Positions 63,007-64,000 of a stretch of 64,000 nucleotides of DNA are shown piece after piece. The notes beneath the pieces are model-generated. The model was not told the origin of the DNA. It searched no databases and was given only the letters and a program-made list of their open reading frames with translations. Numbering within the stretch: the stretch's first letter is position 1; each line of letters opens with the position of its first letter. Made by a program: the position numbers and the translations under genes. Origin of the DNA: Polaromonas naphthalenivorans CJ2 (GTDB lineage: Bacteria > Pseudomonadota > Gammaproteobacteria > Burkholderiales > Burkholderiaceae_C); the NCBI RefSeq assembly GCF_000015505.1, contig NC_008760.1, forward strand, positions 79,748-143,747. The letters run 5' to 3'.

Positions 63007-64000
63007 ATGCCACTCACGCTCAATCTCCAGAAGTTTCCCCGGCATTCGCTGACGTTCGGGCCCACGCCCATTCAGCCGCTCAAGCGCCTGAGCGCCCACC
63101 TGAGCGGCAAGATTGAGCTCTACGCCAAACGCGAGGACTGCAACAGCGGCTTGGCCTTCGGCGGCAACAAGACCCGCAAGCTGGAGTACCTGATTCCCGA
63201 GGCGCTGGCGCAAGGCTGCGACACGCTGGTCTCTATTGGCGGCATCCAGTCCAACCAGACGCGCCAGGTGGCGGCGGTGGCGGCGCACCTGGGCATGAAG
63301 TGCGTGCTGGTGCAGGAAAACTGGGTGAACTATTCCGACGCCGTGTACGACCGCGTCGGCAACATCGAAATGTCACGCATCATGGGTGCTGACGTGCGCC
63401 TGGATGCGGCCGGTTTCGATATCGGCATTCGCCCGAGCTGGGAACAGGCCATGGACGATGTGCGCCAGGCCGGAGGCAAGCCCTTCGCCATTCCAGCTGG
63501 CTGCTCCGAACATCCTTATGGTGGGCTGGGCTTTGTCGGCTTTGCCGAAGAGGTGCGGGCGCAGGAAGCCGAGCTGGGCTTCAAGTTCGACTACATCGTC
63601 GTCTGCTCGGTCACCGGCAGCACGCAGGCCGGCATGGTGGTTGGTTTTGCCGCAGATGGTCGTGCCGACCGGGTGATAGGCATTGATGCCTCCGCCAAGC
63701 CTGAGCAAACCAGTGCGCAAATCCTGCGCATTGCGCAGAACACCGCCAGGCTGGTCGAGCTGGACCGTGACATCACTGCGAAAGACGTGGTGCTCGATAC
63801 CCGCTACGGCGGGCCCGAGTACGGCCTGCCGAGCGAAGGCACGCTGGAAGCCATCCGCCTGTGTGCCCGGCAGGAGGGCATGCTGACCGACCCGGTCTAT
63901 GAAGGCAAGTCCATGCACGGCATGATCGACATGGTGCGCCGCGGTGAGTTCCCCGAGGGTTCCCGGGTGCTGTATGCCCATCTGGGTGGTGTACCTGCGC
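63007..64000 (+). CDS. acdS: 1-aminocyclopropane-1-carboxylate (ACC) deaminase (runs off the window)
   Basis: 331 residues present; the family is about 338, so only a few codons are missing at the right edge. PLP-binding Lys55 lies in [11 protein letters not shown], with [21 protein letters not shown] and [12 protein letters not shown] typical of the family. The residues that separate true ACC deaminase from D-cysteine desulfhydrase are present: Tyr-Glu at 298-299 (VYEGKSMHG) and Leu326 (YAHLGG). It converts ACC, the ethylene precursor of plants, to 2-oxobutyrate and ammonia. ATG 63007 is the family start. Confidence 0.95.
   Translation, partial: MPLTLNLQKFPRHSLTFGPTPIQPLKRLSAHLSGKIELYAKREDCNSGLAFGGNKTRKLEYLIPEALAQGCDTLVSIGGIQSNQTRQVAAVAAHLGMKCVLVQENWVNYSDAVYDRVGNIEMSRIMGADVRLDAAGFDIGIRPSWEQAMDDVRQAGGKPFAIPAGCSEHPYGGLGFVGFAEEVRAQEAELGFKFDYIVVCSVTGSTQAGMVVGFAADGRADRVIGIDASAKPEQTSAQILRIAQNTARLVELDRDITAKDVVLDTRYGGPEYGLPSEGTLEAIRLCARQEGMLTDPVYEGKSMHGMIDMVRRGEFPEGSRVLYAHLGGVPA

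Overview
The window is GC-rich and carries gene families typical of a Burkholderiales, Comamonadaceae-like (Polaromonas/Rhodoferax type) betaproteobacterium. These include two H-NS-type proteins with C-terminal APKW motifs, an initiator tRNA, a glycine-rich RRM protein, a MocR/PaiB pair and acdS/acdR. The taxonomic call is an inference from protein families, not a search result. The left edge has a KorB-like ParB protein, which suggests a plasmid, megaplasmid or integrated element. The whole window is accessory in character: roughly a third is insertion sequence, and many genes are cut, frameshifted or duplicated.

Layout. 1-1.8 kb: end of an unknown gene, a small protein, and a KorB-like ParB. 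2.4-4.8 kb: frameshifted streptogramin-lyase-like gene, DAHP synthase, truncated Uma2 gene. 4.76-11.9 kb: two head-to-head IS66 copies, one of them carrying a complete 2.6-kb serine-recombinase element inside tnpC. 11.9-17.3 kb: transposase graveyard (truncated DDE, two IS110, broken IS5-like). 17.6-24.3 kb: membrane protein, decayed H-NS gene, divergent DUF1326/DUF2182 pair, universal stress protein, broken dodecin, SSB-like protein, FAD oxidoreductase. 24.7-31.4 kb: tail-collar protein, IS630, LprI-like protein, CcbP, small proteins and an IS4 copy with a 9-bp target duplication. 31.9-35.5 kb: intact H-NS gene, tRNA-fMet, RRM protein, two GSTs. 36.1-42.3 kb: ISNCY with a 5-bp target duplication, membrane protein, class II UvrA, EamA exporter. 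43.1-54.6 kb: an IclR-nitrilase-livKHMGF operon lying between two same-orientation copies of one IS701-type element. 54.6-59.1 kb: second IS4, a repeat of the usp-dodecin-ssb segment, truncated MocR and PaiB genes, IS982 remnant. 59.2-64 kb: an AceE-type E1, a truncated Lrp, AcdR-like Lrp and ACC deaminase (running off the end).

How genes may work together. The nitrilase operon looks like a complete module for importing a small polar compound through a branched-chain-amino-acid-type ABC importer and hydrolysing a nitrile to acid plus ammonia, under IclR control. The right end looks like a 2-oxobutyrate module: ACC deaminase makes ammonia plus 2-oxobutyrate, and the neighbouring orphan E1 is a candidate 2-oxobutyrate dehydrogenase component. 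Both would release nitrogen from plant-related compounds, which fits a rhizosphere or soil lifestyle.

Caution: several frameshifts lie in short homopolymers (vgb, tnpC copy B, both dodecins, the SnoaL gene), so part of the apparent decay could be sequence error.
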